NCBI GenBank assembly: GCA_947624165.1
Contig: CANQJC010000002.1
Coordinates: forward strand, 62,001 to 126,000
Source: an uncultured Clostridia bacterium
GTDB taxonomy: Bacteria; Bacillota; Clostridia; UBA1381
DNA: 64,000 nucleotides
Direction of reading: 5' to 3'
A model generated the notes under the pieces. It did not search any database. It was not told where the DNA came from and saw nothing but the letters and a program-made list of their open reading frames with translations. Below are positions 23,228 to 32,165 of the stretch, one piece after another (position 1 is the stretch's first letter; every line of letters begins with the position of its first letter). Both the position numbers and the translations under genes were made by a program.

Positions 23228-25651
23228 TTGAAGAAAATCAGAATAATTTTTGCGGTTATGTGCGTCGTATGCGCTTTGACGGCGGCGGCTTCGGTATACG
23301 CCGGAGACATAGTGTTTACGCCTGAGGGCGGCGGCAAATGGATCTACTGCAACAACCCCGAAGGAATACGAAACCGAGATTTAATGAACAGCGACGACGA
23401 TCCTCCGTCGTACATAATGAACAATGAAAATCTAAAGCCCGACCTCTACGATTTTCTTATCTGCCATATGAACACGACGGATACGGATAACGGATACGGA
23501 AAGGGCTATAATATCGAGCTTGACATAGAACTCACGGCGTGTGAGGACAGTGAGATAACGATAAACAAGGCGTTTTTCGAGACCCCTCTTGACGACGCTT
23601 ATATTTACAGCGACGGAACATGGGCAAAGGTGATGAACAAAGCGGGCTGTTTAAACGGTCTCGCATCGTTTCTGGGTGTGGATCTTGCCGAAATGAACGG
23701 CGCGTGTCTTTACGAGGCTCAGGATTTTGAGCCTGTGACGGTGGAAATAAAAAAAGGCGAAACGATTTGGTTAAGCTCATATATGGACGGTTACTGTCCC
23801 GTCGCGTGGGCAAAACCCGTGCAGATAATGGGAGAGATCGCAGTCAATTCGGGACAGATAAATTTCAACGTCGCGGCGTTCAAATCGAACGGTGAAGTCG
23901 GAGACAGAACGTCGTTTACGCCTGACGCGAAATTCGGGGAGTACGCGTATGACCGCACACAGAAAGGCATAGCCGATTCTCTGCCGATAGTAAACGTAAA
24001 CCTTGAATATACGATAGATTCCTCATACAAGGACGGGGACTTGATTTTCAATAAGGTCTTCAACCAATACGAGAAGGACGGCAAGGTAACTCAGGCATGG
24101 TGCAGCCACCTGAATCCGCAGGACGATATATGGTCGAAAAGTATATCCGTTGAATCCGACCTGCTTCACTTTCGCTATACGGACGATTCAAAGCTTACCT
24201 ATTACGGCTCAAAGGTGAAGAAAAACAAAATGGATAACGTATGGCAGCTTGACCCGTATCACAGCGACACAACGTACTACGAGGGTGAAGTGACATGGTA
24301 TAACGCCGCCGAATACGTCCCGAACTATCCGCTTTCCGAAAAACGCAGCAACCAGGGCTACGCTTGCAGTATGGGAAATTACGGCGTGACGGAACGCTAT
24401 AATCTCAAAGTGAAGAATACGACCGATGCGGACAAATATTTCGAGTACCTTGTGGAAACAAGCTCGAATGTGGCGGTATTCGTCGAGGACGAGGAAGGAA
24501 AACACAGCGGAATTTTAAAAGGCGAAAAAATGGACGCGCCGAGGGAGGTTATGGCGAGCGTGCTGATACCCGCCGGCGGCGAGAAGGAATTTTCGTTCAA
24601 TCTTGTTCTGCCTATCAATTATGTCGGCGGTATACGCAATTCCTTCTGCATTTCCTCCGAAAAACATACGGGCAGGACATACGAGGAATTTTTAAACGAT
24701 CCGCGCGCGGCGCAGGGACCGATGACGCGCGGTATAATAGCGGAGGAGGTCAAGGATAAACTGCCTGAGGAGGTCAAAAAGATAATAGGCGGGGATTATA
24801 ACTGCTACGAGCTTATAGACTCCGGCAACGGTTATATGATGCGCTGGATGGCGTGGGACGGAAGCCCGTATTACTGCGGCAGCAGATGGGATTTTGTAAA
24901 GACATTGTATTTCCTCGACAAGGACTTCAACATTACAGACAAGTATTATCCCGACAAAATTGCGCGTCTTGCCATGTACTATGAAGGATATTATTATGTG
25001 GAGGACGCTGACGGGGCGCGTTTCAGAACGAAGGACGGAAAGACGTGGGAATCTTACCCGGGTCGTATGCCGCTCCCCGATATAGAATTTAACGCATCCG
25101 AACCTTCTCAGTGGGCGAAGGAGGAGGTGTCGCGCGCGTTCGAGACGGACATAGCTCCGTACAGACTTAAGGACAAAATAACGTATACGGATGATATGAC
25201 CCGCTCGATGTTCTGCGACATACTTGCCGGTATGCTTAAGCTTAAAGGTATGCTGCCGGAGGCGGTACCCATGACGTTTGACGACACGGATAACGAAAAT
25301 GTTGCGCGTTTGTGGAACGCGGGTATAATATCGGGTTACGACGAGCGTACGTTCGCTCCGAATAACGCAATTACGCGTGAGGAAGCCGCCGTACTGCTTC
25401 GCGCGGCTGCGGAATATATGAATTATAAGCATGACGCGTCGGACGGGACCGAAAGCACGGACGGAGAAACGCAGAACGATGAATATAAATACGGAGACGA
25501 CGCAAATATCTCGGACTGGGCGAGAGATGCGGTTTACGCGATGAGAGACGCTTCGATAATGACGGGTGTGGGAGCTGATTTCGCGCCGAAGGATCATTAC
25601 ACGAACGAGCAGTCTATCGCTACGATAATGCGTCTTTACGATGCGGCGTAA
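23228..25651 (+). CDS. Large secreted protein with C-terminal SLH repeats
   Basis: This ~807-residue exported protein starts at TTG 23228 (AGGAGG 8 bp upstream; a GTG at 23222 is too close). The signal peptide KKIRIIFAVMCVVCALTAAASVYAG is clear. Residues ~30-600 are an acidic, aromatic-rich beta-type ectodomain (about 230-480 with YNLKVKNTTDADKYFEYLVE resembling an immunoglobulin-like fold) that I do not recognise. Three SLH repeats at ~620-805 (FDDTDNENVARLWNAGIISGYDERTFAPNNAITREEAAV) anchor it to the wall. It is 12 nt after engB but probably has an independent surface role. Confidence 0.85.
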   Translation: MKKIRIIFAVMCVVCALTAAASVYAGDIVFTPEGGGKWIYCNNPEGIRNRDLMNSDDDPPSYIMNNENLKPDLYDFLICHMNTTDTDNGYGKGYNIELDIELTACEDSEITINKAFFETPLDDAYIYSDGTWAKVMNKAGCLNGLASFLGVDLAEMNGACLYEAQDFEPVTVEIKKGETIWLSSYMDGYCPVAWAKPVQIMGEIAVNSGQINFNVAAFKSNGEVGDRTSFTPDAKFGEYAYDRTQKGIADSLPIVNVNLEYTIDSSYKDGDLIFNKVFNQYEKDGKVTQAWCSHLNPQDDIWSKSISVESDLLHFRYTDDSKLTYYGSKVKKNKMDNVWQLDPYHSDTTYYEGEVTWYNAAEYVPNYPLSEKRSNQGYACSMGNYGVTERYNLKVKNTTDADKYFEYLVETSSNVAVFVEDEEGKHSGILKGEKMDAPREVMASVLIPAGGEKEFSFNLVLPINYVGGIRNSFCISSEKHTGRTYEEFLNDPRAAQGPMTRGIIAEEVKDKLPEEVKKIIGGDYNCYELIDSGNGYMMRWMAWDGSPYYCGSRWDFVKTLYFLDKDFNITDKYYPDKIARLAMYYEGYYYVEDADGARFRTKDGKTWESYPGRMPLPDIEFNASEPSQWAKEEVSRAFETDIAPYRLKDKITYTDDMTRSMFCDILAGMLKLKGMLPEAVPMTFDDTDNENVARLWNAGIISGYDERTFAPNNAITREEAAVLLRAAAEYMNYKHDASDGTESTDGETQNDEYKYGDDANISDWARDAVYAMRDASIMTGVGADFAPKDHYTNEQSIATIMRLYDAA

Positions 25652-25669
25652 CAAAAGAAAATTTACGGG

Positions 25670-25698
25670 AGCGTATCCGATGATACGCTTCTTTTTTT
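25670..25698 (+). terminator. Terminator after the SLH protein
   Basis: AGCGTATC (25670-25677) pairs with GATACGCT (25682-25689), followed by TC and seven T residues (25692-25698). Confidence 0.88.
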
Positions 25699-25715
25699 GC
25701 GCGTTATTTTGATAC

Positions 25716-25744
25716 TTGAAAAAATACTTTATATGTAGTACAAT
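25716..25744 (+). promoter_or_regulatory. Promoter of rdgB operon
   Basis: TTGAAA (25716-25721), 17 bp, TACAAT (25739-25744). Confidence 0.75.
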
Positions 25745-25782
25745 ATTTGAAGGAAATAAATTTAAGGACGGAGATTATCGGT

Positions 25783-26370
25783 ATGAGAGTTATTGCGGCG
25801 ACAAAAAACGCGGGCAAGATACGCGAAATGACGGAGATACTGTCACCTCTCGGCATAAATATAGTGTCGCAGAGCGACGCGGGAATAGAAAGCGACGCCG
25901 AAGAAACGGGAAACACCTTCGAGGAAAACGCTTTGATAAAGGCGAGAAGCGTCGCCATACAATGCGACTGCGCCGTACTTGCCGACGATTCGGGATTGTG
26001 CGTTGAGTCTCTCGGCGGCGCGCCCGGAGTCAGAAGCGCGCGTTACGCGGGTGAGGGCGCGAGCGACGAGGACAGAATAAACAAGCTTCTTTCGCAGATG
26101 AAAGGACAAGAAAACAGAAACGCGAAATTTGTCACATCGGCGGCGTTCGTATATCCCGACGGTCGGGAAATAACCGCGTCGGGCGAGGTTTGCGGTACAA
26201 TACTTGACGAACCGCGCGGACATAACGGATTCGGATACGACCCGATATTTTACTGTACCGAGCTTGGCAAGACGTTTGCCGAAGCAAGCGAGGACGAAAA
26301 AAACGGCGTGAGCCATAGGGGCAGAGCCATGAAGAATTTGTATAAAAAGCTAATGACTACGGAGGATTGA
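25783..26370 (+). CDS. rdgB: XTP/dITP diphosphatase (RdgB/HAM1)
   Basis: This 195-residue enzyme hydrolyses non-canonical purine triphosphates (dITP, XTP) to monophosphates, keeping them out of DNA. The N-terminus MRVIAATKNAGKIREM, ADDSGLCVESLGGAPGVRSARYAG and HNGFGYDPIF are hallmarks, and the C-terminal SHRGRA motif is present. The ATG at 25783 is chosen over an upstream in-frame start because the family begins here and GGAG lies ahead. Confidence 0.96.
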   Translation: MRVIAATKNAGKIREMTEILSPLGINIVSQSDAGIESDAEETGNTFEENALIKARSVAIQCDCAVLADDSGLCVESLGGAPGVRSARYAGEGASDEDRINKLLSQMKGQENRNAKFVTSAAFVYPDGREITASGEVCGTILDEPRGHNGFGYDPIFYCTELGKTFAEASEDEKNGVSHRGRAMKNLYKKLMTTED

Positions 26371-26375
26371 GAACT

Positions 26376-26942
26376 ATGATGGACGATATTTATTTGGAGT
26401 ACATGGTAAAGAAAAAGAAGAGCGCGGGACAAAAAGCACTCATCGCGCTTGCGGTCGCGGCTGCGATAATAATTTCGCTTGCGATGCTCGTGTTCATATA
26501 CGCAATGGCAATATATCTTTCGGGGACGCAGGTAGGCTCCTTCACCTTCAGCATCGGACTTGTGATAATCGCTCTTTTATGGTACGGCGCGTATCTGATT
26601 ATAGGTATGCAAAACGTCGAATACGAGTATATTCTGACAAACAGTGAAATGGACATGGACAAAATAATGTCCAAAAGAGGAAGAAAGCATATCGTAAGCT
26701 TTGATTTCAAGGATATTGCGGTATGCGCCTGCGTAGATGACGGCGAGCACAATTCCGATTTCAAAAATGTTCAGGTACAGAAAACGTATGATCTTGTCGG
26801 AGACAAGTCCGTCGGAAACGTTTACTACGTCGATTTTTACGAGGACAGCGAACGTGTTAGAGTGCTGTTCCAGCCGACATACAAGCTCGTCAGCTCGGCA
26901 AAACGATACAATCCGAGGAACATATTTGTATACGAGAATTGA
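26376..26942 (+). CDS. Two-helix membrane protein, DUF6106-like
   Basis: This ~188-residue protein has two adjacent membrane helices (about 25-45 and 55-75) and a cytoplasmic beta-rich domain with EYEYILTNSEMDMDKIMSKRGRK and FQPTYKLVSSAKRYNPRNIF. The pattern resembles the DUF6106 group of Clostridia; function unknown. It starts a few bases after the rdgB stop and GGAGG overlaps the rdgB end. Confidence 0.7.
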   Translation: MMDDIYLEYMVKKKKSAGQKALIALAVAAAIIISLAMLVFIYAMAIYLSGTQVGSFTFSIGLVIIALLWYGAYLIIGMQNVEYEYILTNSEMDMDKIMSKRGRKHIVSFDFKDIAVCACVDDGEHNSDFKNVQVQKTYDLVGDKSVGNVYYVDFYEDSERVRVLFQPTYKLVSSAKRYNPRNIFVYEN

Positions 26943-26963
26943 GCGCGGAAAGGGTGAATTGAA

Positions 26964-28520
26964 TTGACTGTGAAAGCGTGTTTTGTGTCTGAAATGCGGG
27001 CGACGGATAAAGCCGCTTCGGAAATCGGAGGAATACCGAGCATTGTGCTTATGGAGAACGCCGCCGTCGCTTGCGTGGATGAATTGAAGAAGGACTTCCC
27101 TGACCTGAATAAAAAACGCGCGGCAATATTCTGCGGCAGGGGCAATAACGGCGGCGACGGATTTGCGATCGCAAGACGTCTCTCGAACATGGGGACCGAG
27201 GTTTCGGTATATCTTGTGTGCGGAAATGAATTTAAAGGCGACGCGAAGATAAATTTCGATATAATAAGCCGAATGAACATAAACACGGACGTGATATCCG
27301 ATACCGAAAACCTATCGTACATAATACGCGCGAACGACATAATAATCGACGCGATATACGGAACGGGTATTCACGGCACGCTTAACGGAATAAGCCGCGA
27401 CGTTATCGAGGAGATAAACGCCAATTCGTCATACACGATGTCTGTTGATGTGCCGAGCGGTATAAATTCGGACAGCGGTGAAATATGCGGAATATGCGTC
27501 AAGGCTGACAAGACGGTCACCTTTGCCGCTTATAAAGTCGGTATGCTTATGTTTCCGGCAGCCGATTTTATCGGTAAGACGGTCGTGGCGGATATTTCGA
27601 TCCCGAATTATATAATAGAGGGTCAAAACATAAACATAAACGTAACGGACGATGAATTTGTACGTGAAAATCTTCCCGTCCGCGCGAAAAACACGCATAA
27701 GGGCGATTACGGCAAGCTGCTCGTCATAGCCGGCTCCGAGGGAATGACGGGCGCGGCGTACCTTTCGTCGCAGTCGGCGATCGAAGCCGGAAGCGGTCTT
27801 GTCACTCTCGCCTTACCCGCGTCCTTAAACGCCGCCATGGAAGCAAAAACCACCGAGGTCATGACGCTTCCGCTCAGCGGAGCGGACGGACATATTTCAT
27901 CATACGCGTGCGAAACCGTTCTGAACTGCCTTGCAGGCGCGGACGCCGTGCTGATAGGACCCGGAATGGGACGCAGCTCTGACGCTGCGAAGGTCGTAAA
28001 GGCGGTGCTCAACGCTTCGTCCGTACCCGTTATAGCCGATGCGGACGCGATAAACGTTATTGCCAAGGATAAGGATATGCTGAGCGGCTGCACATGCCCT
28101 GTCATATTCACTCCTCATGCCGGAGAAATGTCGCGCCTGACGGGATTTGACGTTGATTATATAGAGAATAATCGCCTTATGGTCTCAAAGGAATTTGCCG
28201 AGGAATACGGGGTTACCCTTATACTCAAAGGACATCATACGATAGTAACAGGTCAGGACGGCGAGCAATATATTAGTATTACAGGCAACCCCGGCCTTGC
28301 CACCGGCGGAAGCGGCGACGTGCTTGCGGGAATAGTCGCGTCAATGGCGGCTCGCGGCGTAGGTGAAACCAAAGCCGCGGCTATGGCGGTACATATTCAC
28401 GGCACAGCCGGAGATATCGCAAGGGACAGATACGGCGAAGAATCTGTCACCGCTTCCAAAGTTATGGGATGCATCGGCGACGCTATGCGGCAAATATTAC
28501 AGGTAGAAAAATCAAAATGA
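26964..28520 (+). CDS. nnrD: Bifunctional NAD(P)H-hydrate epimerase / ADP-dependent dehydratase
   Basis: This 518-residue repair enzyme restores NAD(P)H damaged by hydration. The N-terminal YjeF_N epimerase (about 1-215) shows IFCGRGNNGGDGFAIARRL and DAIYGTGIHGTL. The C-terminal ADP-dependent dehydratase of ribokinase fold (about 225-510) shows KGDYGKLLVIAGSEGMTGAAYL, TPHAGEMSRLTG and GNPGLATGGSGDVLAGI. Start TTG at 26964, with AAAGGGTG upstream; a GTG two codons later is possible. Confidence 0.96.
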   Translation: MTVKACFVSEMRATDKAASEIGGIPSIVLMENAAVACVDELKKDFPDLNKKRAAIFCGRGNNGGDGFAIARRLSNMGTEVSVYLVCGNEFKGDAKINFDIISRMNINTDVISDTENLSYIIRANDIIIDAIYGTGIHGTLNGISRDVIEEINANSSYTMSVDVPSGINSDSGEICGICVKADKTVTFAAYKVGMLMFPAADFIGKTVVADISIPNYIIEGQNININVTDDEFVRENLPVRAKNTHKGDYGKLLVIAGSEGMTGAAYLSSQSAIEAGSGLVTLALPASLNAAMEAKTTEVMTLPLSGADGHISSYACETVLNCLAGADAVLIGPGMGRSSDAAKVVKAVLNASSVPVIADADAINVIAKDKDMLSGCTCPVIFTPHAGEMSRLTGFDVDYIENNRLMVSKEFAEEYGVTLILKGHHTIVTGQDGEQYISITGNPGLATGGSGDVLAGIVASMAARGVGETKAAAMAVHIHGTAGDIARDRYGEESVTASKVMGCIGDAMRQILQVEKSK

Positions 28521-28547
28521 TTATGATATAATTGAGGAGAAATAAAA

Positions 28548-29705
28548 ATGGATAAAAGAACGTGGGCGGAGGTTGACCTTGACGCCATAGCCCATAACAT
28601 AAAAGAAATAAGAAAGATAACGAATCCTTCGGCGCAGATCATGGCGGTCGTCAAAGCCGACGCATACGGTCACGGCTTCCTTGAGGTCACGCGCACGCTT
28701 CTCGAAAACGGCGCGGATCGTCTCGCGGTGGCTGTTTTGCAGGAGGGTAAGCAGTTGAGGAGCAGGGGAGTGACGGTTCCGATACTGATTCTCGGCGCAA
28801 GCGGCGACGACAGCGTGGAGGATTTGATAAATTTCGACATAACGCCGAGCGTTTTCAGCTATGACTTCGCCAAGACTCTCTCCTATGAAGCGGAGAGAAA
28901 AGAGAAAGTTACGAAGATCCATATCAAAATAGATACCGGCATGAGCCGTATCGGCTTTCTCGCGGGAGAGAACAACGAGGAAATAGTAGAGGAAATCATT
29001 AAGATATCAAAACTGCCGTATATAGAAATAGAGGGCATATTTTCGCATTTTGCCGCGTCGGACGAATTCGACAAATCGTATACGCTTTTGCAGTACAACA
29101 GATTTATGGACGTATGCGGCGAGCTTGAAAAGCGCGGACTGAATATACCGATAAAACATATTTGCAACAGCGCGGCTATCATGATGTATCCCGAGATGCA
29201 TCTTGATATGGTACGCCCCGGAGTAATTCTTTACGGAATGTACCCTTCCGACGAGGTGGATAAGTCAAAGCTCGATCTTATGAGCGCGATGACTCTTAAG
29301 TCCACCGTGACGCACGTGAAGGAAGTGGAGACGGGAAGGGGCGTAAGCTACGGCAGAGAGTACATAACCGAAAAAAGGACGAAGATAGCGACGGTACCTA
29401 TCGGTTATGCCGACGGATATTTAAGGAAGCTTGCCCGCGAAGGGAAAATGATCGTCAACGGAGTAAAAGTTCCTATTATCGGAAGAATTTGTATGGATCA
29501 ATGTATGATTGACGTTACAAATGTCTATAATATTGATAAAGGAGACGAGGTAATCATTTTCGGACGCGAGGGAGTTACGATAGACGATCTTGCAAGGTGG
29601 CTCGACACCATAAATTATGAGGTTTCGTGCGTAATAGGCAAGCGTATTCCGAGGATCTATACAAAACACGGGGAGGCGGTCAAGGTTTTAAACTACCTCA
29701 TGTAA
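28548..29705 (+). CDS. alr: Alanine racemase
   Basis: This 385-residue PLP enzyme interconverts L- and D-alanine for peptidoglycan. The PLP lysine lies in AVVKADAYGHG and the catalytic Tyr region near SYGREYITEKRTKIATVPIGYADGY; RICMDQCMID is conserved. GAGGAG upstream of ATG. It is followed by a MazEF-type pair, the same order (alr-ndoAI-ndoA) as in B. subtilis. Confidence 0.97.
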   Translation: MDKRTWAEVDLDAIAHNIKEIRKITNPSAQIMAVVKADAYGHGFLEVTRTLLENGADRLAVAVLQEGKQLRSRGVTVPILILGASGDDSVEDLINFDITPSVFSYDFAKTLSYEAERKEKVTKIHIKIDTGMSRIGFLAGENNEEIVEEIIKISKLPYIEIEGIFSHFAASDEFDKSYTLLQYNRFMDVCGELEKRGLNIPIKHICNSAAIMMYPEMHLDMVRPGVILYGMYPSDEVDKSKLDLMSAMTLKSTVTHVKEVETGRGVSYGREYITEKRTKIATVPIGYADGYLRKLAREGKMIVNGVKVPIIGRICMDQCMIDVTNVYNIDKGDEVIIFGREGVTIDDLARWLDTINYEVSCVIGKRIPRIYTKHGEAVKVLNYLM

Positions 29706-29763
29706 ATTCCCGTGAGGCGGTGCTTTTGCGTCTTTGGTAAAGGTAAAAGGGGGCCTGGTTACT

Positions 29764-29925
29764 TTGTCACAAATTAAAAAAACCGATAAAGAAAAGCTTA
29801 TCAAAGAGCTTGAGAATGGTTATATGGAAATGGCGGATATAAATCTTGAAATTGCGCGGACGTGTCTGGAAGCGGATAATGAAAGTCTTTCGCTGTGTGA
29901 GGAAAAACTGACGGAGTGTGAATAA
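29764..29925 (+). CDS. Short NdoAI/MazE-type antitoxin lacking the DNA-binding domain
   Basis: This protein of about 53 residues begins at TTG 29764 with GGGGG 10 bp upstream; an in-frame TTG at 29734 would add ten residues. It contains the segment [15 protein letters not shown], closely matching the C-terminal toxin-binding part of B. subtilis NdoAI (RRGYMEMAKINLNIA). The N-terminal ribbon-helix-helix domain of ~45 residues is missing. The acidic C-terminus is typical. It ends 2 nt before the toxin start, so the two are coupled. Confidence 0.75.
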   Translation: MSQIKKTDKEKLIKELENGYMEMADINLEIARTCLEADNESLSLCEEKLTECE

Positions 29926-29927
29926 AT

Positions 29928-30278
29928 GTGATTGTGAAAAGAGGAGATATTTATTACGCCGATTTAAGTCCGGTCGTCGGGAGCGAGCAGGGAGGAATAC
30001 GTCCCGTGCTTATCATCCAGAACGACATAGGTAATAAATACAGCCCCACCGTGATCGCGGCGGCAATTACAAGCCGTATAAACAAGGCAAAAATGCCGAC
30101 GCATATTGAGCTTACGGCAAAGGAATACGGGCTTAACAAAGACTCGGTTATACTGCTTGAACAAATCAGAACAATAGACAAGAGAAGACTGCGCGAAAGA
30201 ATAGGAAGAATAGACGACGGACTTATGGACAGCGTCAACGGAGCGTTGTCCATAAGCTTCGGTCTCGGCGGCATATAA
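29928..30278 (+). CDS. ndoA: MazF/NdoA (EndoA) mRNA interferase toxin
   Basis: This 116-residue PemK/MazF endoribonuclease cuts single-stranded RNA at short motifs; NdoA of B. subtilis cuts UACAU. Conserved residues: [29 protein letters not shown] with the catalytic Arg, [18 protein letters not shown] with Thr, and [13 protein letters not shown]. Start is GTG/ATT region MIVKRG at 29928. The antitoxin gene precedes it by 2 nt. Length is normal. Confidence 0.95.
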   Translation: MIVKRGDIYYADLSPVVGSEQGGIRPVLIIQNDIGNKYSPTVIAAAITSRINKAKMPTHIELTAKEYGLNKDSVILLEQIRTIDKRRLRERIGRIDDGLMDSVNGALSISFGLGGI

Positions 30279-30296
30279 TGTAGTATCGGCTACATA

Positions 30297-30327
30297 AAAA
30301 ACCGTGTTCAATATGAACGCGGTTTTT
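30297..30327. terminator. Bidirectional terminator after ndoA
   Basis: A 14-bp stem (30297-30310 with 30314-30327, one G-T pair) has A and T tracts on its ends and lies between convergent genes; the T side overlaps the end of the ATP-grasp ORF. Confidence 0.85.
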
Positions 30328-31663
30328 ATTTCCCCTTTTTTTTCGTTATAACGGTCGGCAGCGACATTTCGCTGTACTGGGTCGATATGATACCCGTTTT
30401 CGCTATGCGGGAATACAAGCCCGCCATTTTGCCGCCGTAAACGTATATTCCCGTAATGTTTGAATAATTTCTGTACTGCGCGCCGCTGTCGTGCGGCAAA
30501 TCTATGTTCAATGACGCGTATGGAGGACAATATTCCTGGAGCAGATAACTCTTGCCGACGTTTTCCGTTACTTTCGCGCGCCACTCCTCGTCGCTCATGC
30601 CCTCCACTCCGGCATAAACGCCCTTTGACGCATACGAATCCTCGGGCTTTATGACCCATTTTTCTTTTTCCTCAAGCACTCCGTATTTTTTGACCGTCTC
30701 GTCGGTAAGAGATACGGTAAGGGGTATGTGTTTCATAACAAAATCCTTTTCGCTGTCCGTGAGGAAAGCAAGAGTCGCGTCGTCGCGGAGGACCTTGAAC
30801 ACGATTTTATTATGTATTATCTGCGTCATGAAATCGCCGATAAGACATACGTCGTTGTTTTTCGCCGCATTTATGAACGGAAGGACTTTATCGTAATTTC
30901 TCATTATGTCGCACGTTACGGCGCGGCGGTACACCGCGTCTATTTTTCTGCCGCGCGGAGAAATGAGGTTTTTTCCGTCGTATTTGAGATTTGTGATTTC
31001 GCATATCTCACATTCAAGTCCCCTGCGCTCAAAGGCCTTTTGAAATTCCGTAAATTCGCGGCTTATGTCTCCGCCGAAGAAATCGACGATCGCCACGTAA
31101 GGCTTTTTAACGGCTTTGTCGTATGAGGAGTAAATCTTGGAGAATGCCGCAGCCCATGAATCGAAAAGCTCGAACGTGCGCGCGTCATACAGCTTCGTAA
31201 ATTCTTGAAACGCGCTCGTCGCACGGATCGCCGTATTAAGCTCCTTATCCTCATTCATCGCGCTTGAACCGTCGGCGTTGAATTCACAGAATTTAAACGA
31301 GAAATCGTCCTCGTTAAAAAATATGTCTATACGGGCTATCGGCAGCAGACAGTCATAATGCGCCGGACGCAGTATGAGTTCTTCGAGTTTTTTGTCAAAA
31401 CCGAAAAGAGCGCGGTAGTCTTTGTCCGCGCGGTATCTGAGAATGACCTTTTCCAATATTCCGTACATTACCGACGCGATTTTCTCAAAATATGCCGCCA
31501 TTTCCTCCGTGAATATTTTTGGTATGTAAAGAGTGTGAACGTGGTAGCCGTGATAGCGCGCTGTTTTTGTTTTTATATATTTTTGCATTTCTTGCGCGCT
31601 TCGCACGTTTTCGCTGAAATTCGCGTCTATGATTCGTTTGTAATCCTCCTCGGCCGTAAGCAA
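30326..31663 (-). CDS. Glutathionylspermidine-synthase-like (circularly permuted) ATP-grasp protein
   Basis: This 445-residue protein appears related to the circularly permuted ATP-grasp ligases that include glutathionylspermidine synthase. Visible features are FKFCEFNADGSSAMNEDKELN in the N-terminal half (metal/substrate loop), VIKPEDSYASKGVYAG (ATP-binding lysine and glycine loop) and LLQEYCPPYASLN. It would catalyse ATP-driven amide bond formation, but the substrates are unknown. No amidase (CHAP) domain is present. An ABM-domain gene lies 36 bp upstream on the same strand. Confidence 0.75.
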   Translation of the reverse strand: MLTAEEDYKRIIDANFSENVRSAQEMQKYIKTKTARYHGYHVHTLYIPKIFTEEMAAYFEKIASVMYGILEKVILRYRADKDYRALFGFDKKLEELILRPAHYDCLLPIARIDIFFNEDDFSFKFCEFNADGSSAMNEDKELNTAIRATSAFQEFTKLYDARTFELFDSWAAAFSKIYSSYDKAVKKPYVAIVDFFGGDISREFTEFQKAFERRGLECEICEITNLKYDGKNLISPRGRKIDAVYRRAVTCDIMRNYDKVLPFINAAKNNDVCLIGDFMTQIIHNKIVFKVLRDDATLAFLTDSEKDFVMKHIPLTVSLTDETVKKYGVLEEKEKWVIKPEDSYASKGVYAGVEGMSDEEWRAKVTENVGKSYLLQEYCPPYASLNIDLPHDSGAQYRNYSNITGIYVYGGKMAGLYSRIAKTGIISTQYSEMSLPTVITKKKGK

Positions 31664-31699
31664 AAGAAATCCTCTCCTTTGATGATGTGTTGCGTCGTG

Positions 31700-31996
31700 T
31701 CAGCAGAATGCCGTTGGAACCGTGGAAAGCTGTTCTATGTTCATGTCAGACGTAATATGTTTTATCCCCGCGAGGAATTCGCAGAAATGCTTCGCCTCGT
31801 TATGCTGTTCGATTGCCGTGTCGTTGAGCCATTCCTCAATAAAGGTAAATTTTGACGCGTCCTGTCTGCCCTGATAAATTTTATATGAAAGACAGCCCTT
31901 TTCCTTACGCGTTTCGCGGAGAAGGTTTATGGCGCGTTTTTTAAATTCCTCTGTTTTGTCGGCGTTTACGCTGAATTTTGCTATTATTGTAATCAT
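31700..31996 (-). CDS. Antibiotic-biosynthesis-monooxygenase (ABM) domain protein, YgiN-like
   Basis: This 98-residue single ABM ferredoxin-fold protein has ITIIAKFSVNADKTEEFKKRA, KGCLSYKIYQ and FTFIEEWLNDTAIEQHNEAKHF. Members act as cofactor-free quinol monooxygenases or dimeric scaffolds. Substrate not determined. GAGGTGAG ribosome site; possibly co-transcribed with the ATP-grasp gene. Confidence 0.9.
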   Translation of the reverse strand: MITIIAKFSVNADKTEEFKKRAINLLRETRKEKGCLSYKIYQGRQDASKFTFIEEWLNDTAIEQHNEAKHFCEFLAGIKHITSDMNIEQLSTVPTAFC

Positions 31997-32101
31997 AAAT
32001 TCTCACCTCATGGCAATACAATATTATTGCGGGCGTTAAAGCTTTGTCTTTAAAGCCCGTAACTATTATACCATATCCCAAATCAATTTACAAGAAAAAT
32101 A

Positions 32102-32130
32102 TTGAATATCCTTCCGTTTTGTCGTAAAAT
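32102..32130 (+). promoter_or_regulatory. Promoter of fruK-HPr
   Basis: TTGAAT (32102-32107), 17 bp, TAAAAT (32125-32130). The ribosome site that follows is a run of nine G residues (32149-32157), 8 bp before the ATG. Confidence 0.75.
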
Positions 32131-32165
32131 ATACATATAGACCATCGAGGGGGGGGGAAAAGAAC

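Noticed and set aside
24692-25654. 320-residue minus-strand ORF opposite the large SLH protein
   Set aside because: Antisense artefact; the plus strand encodes signal peptide and SLH motifs.
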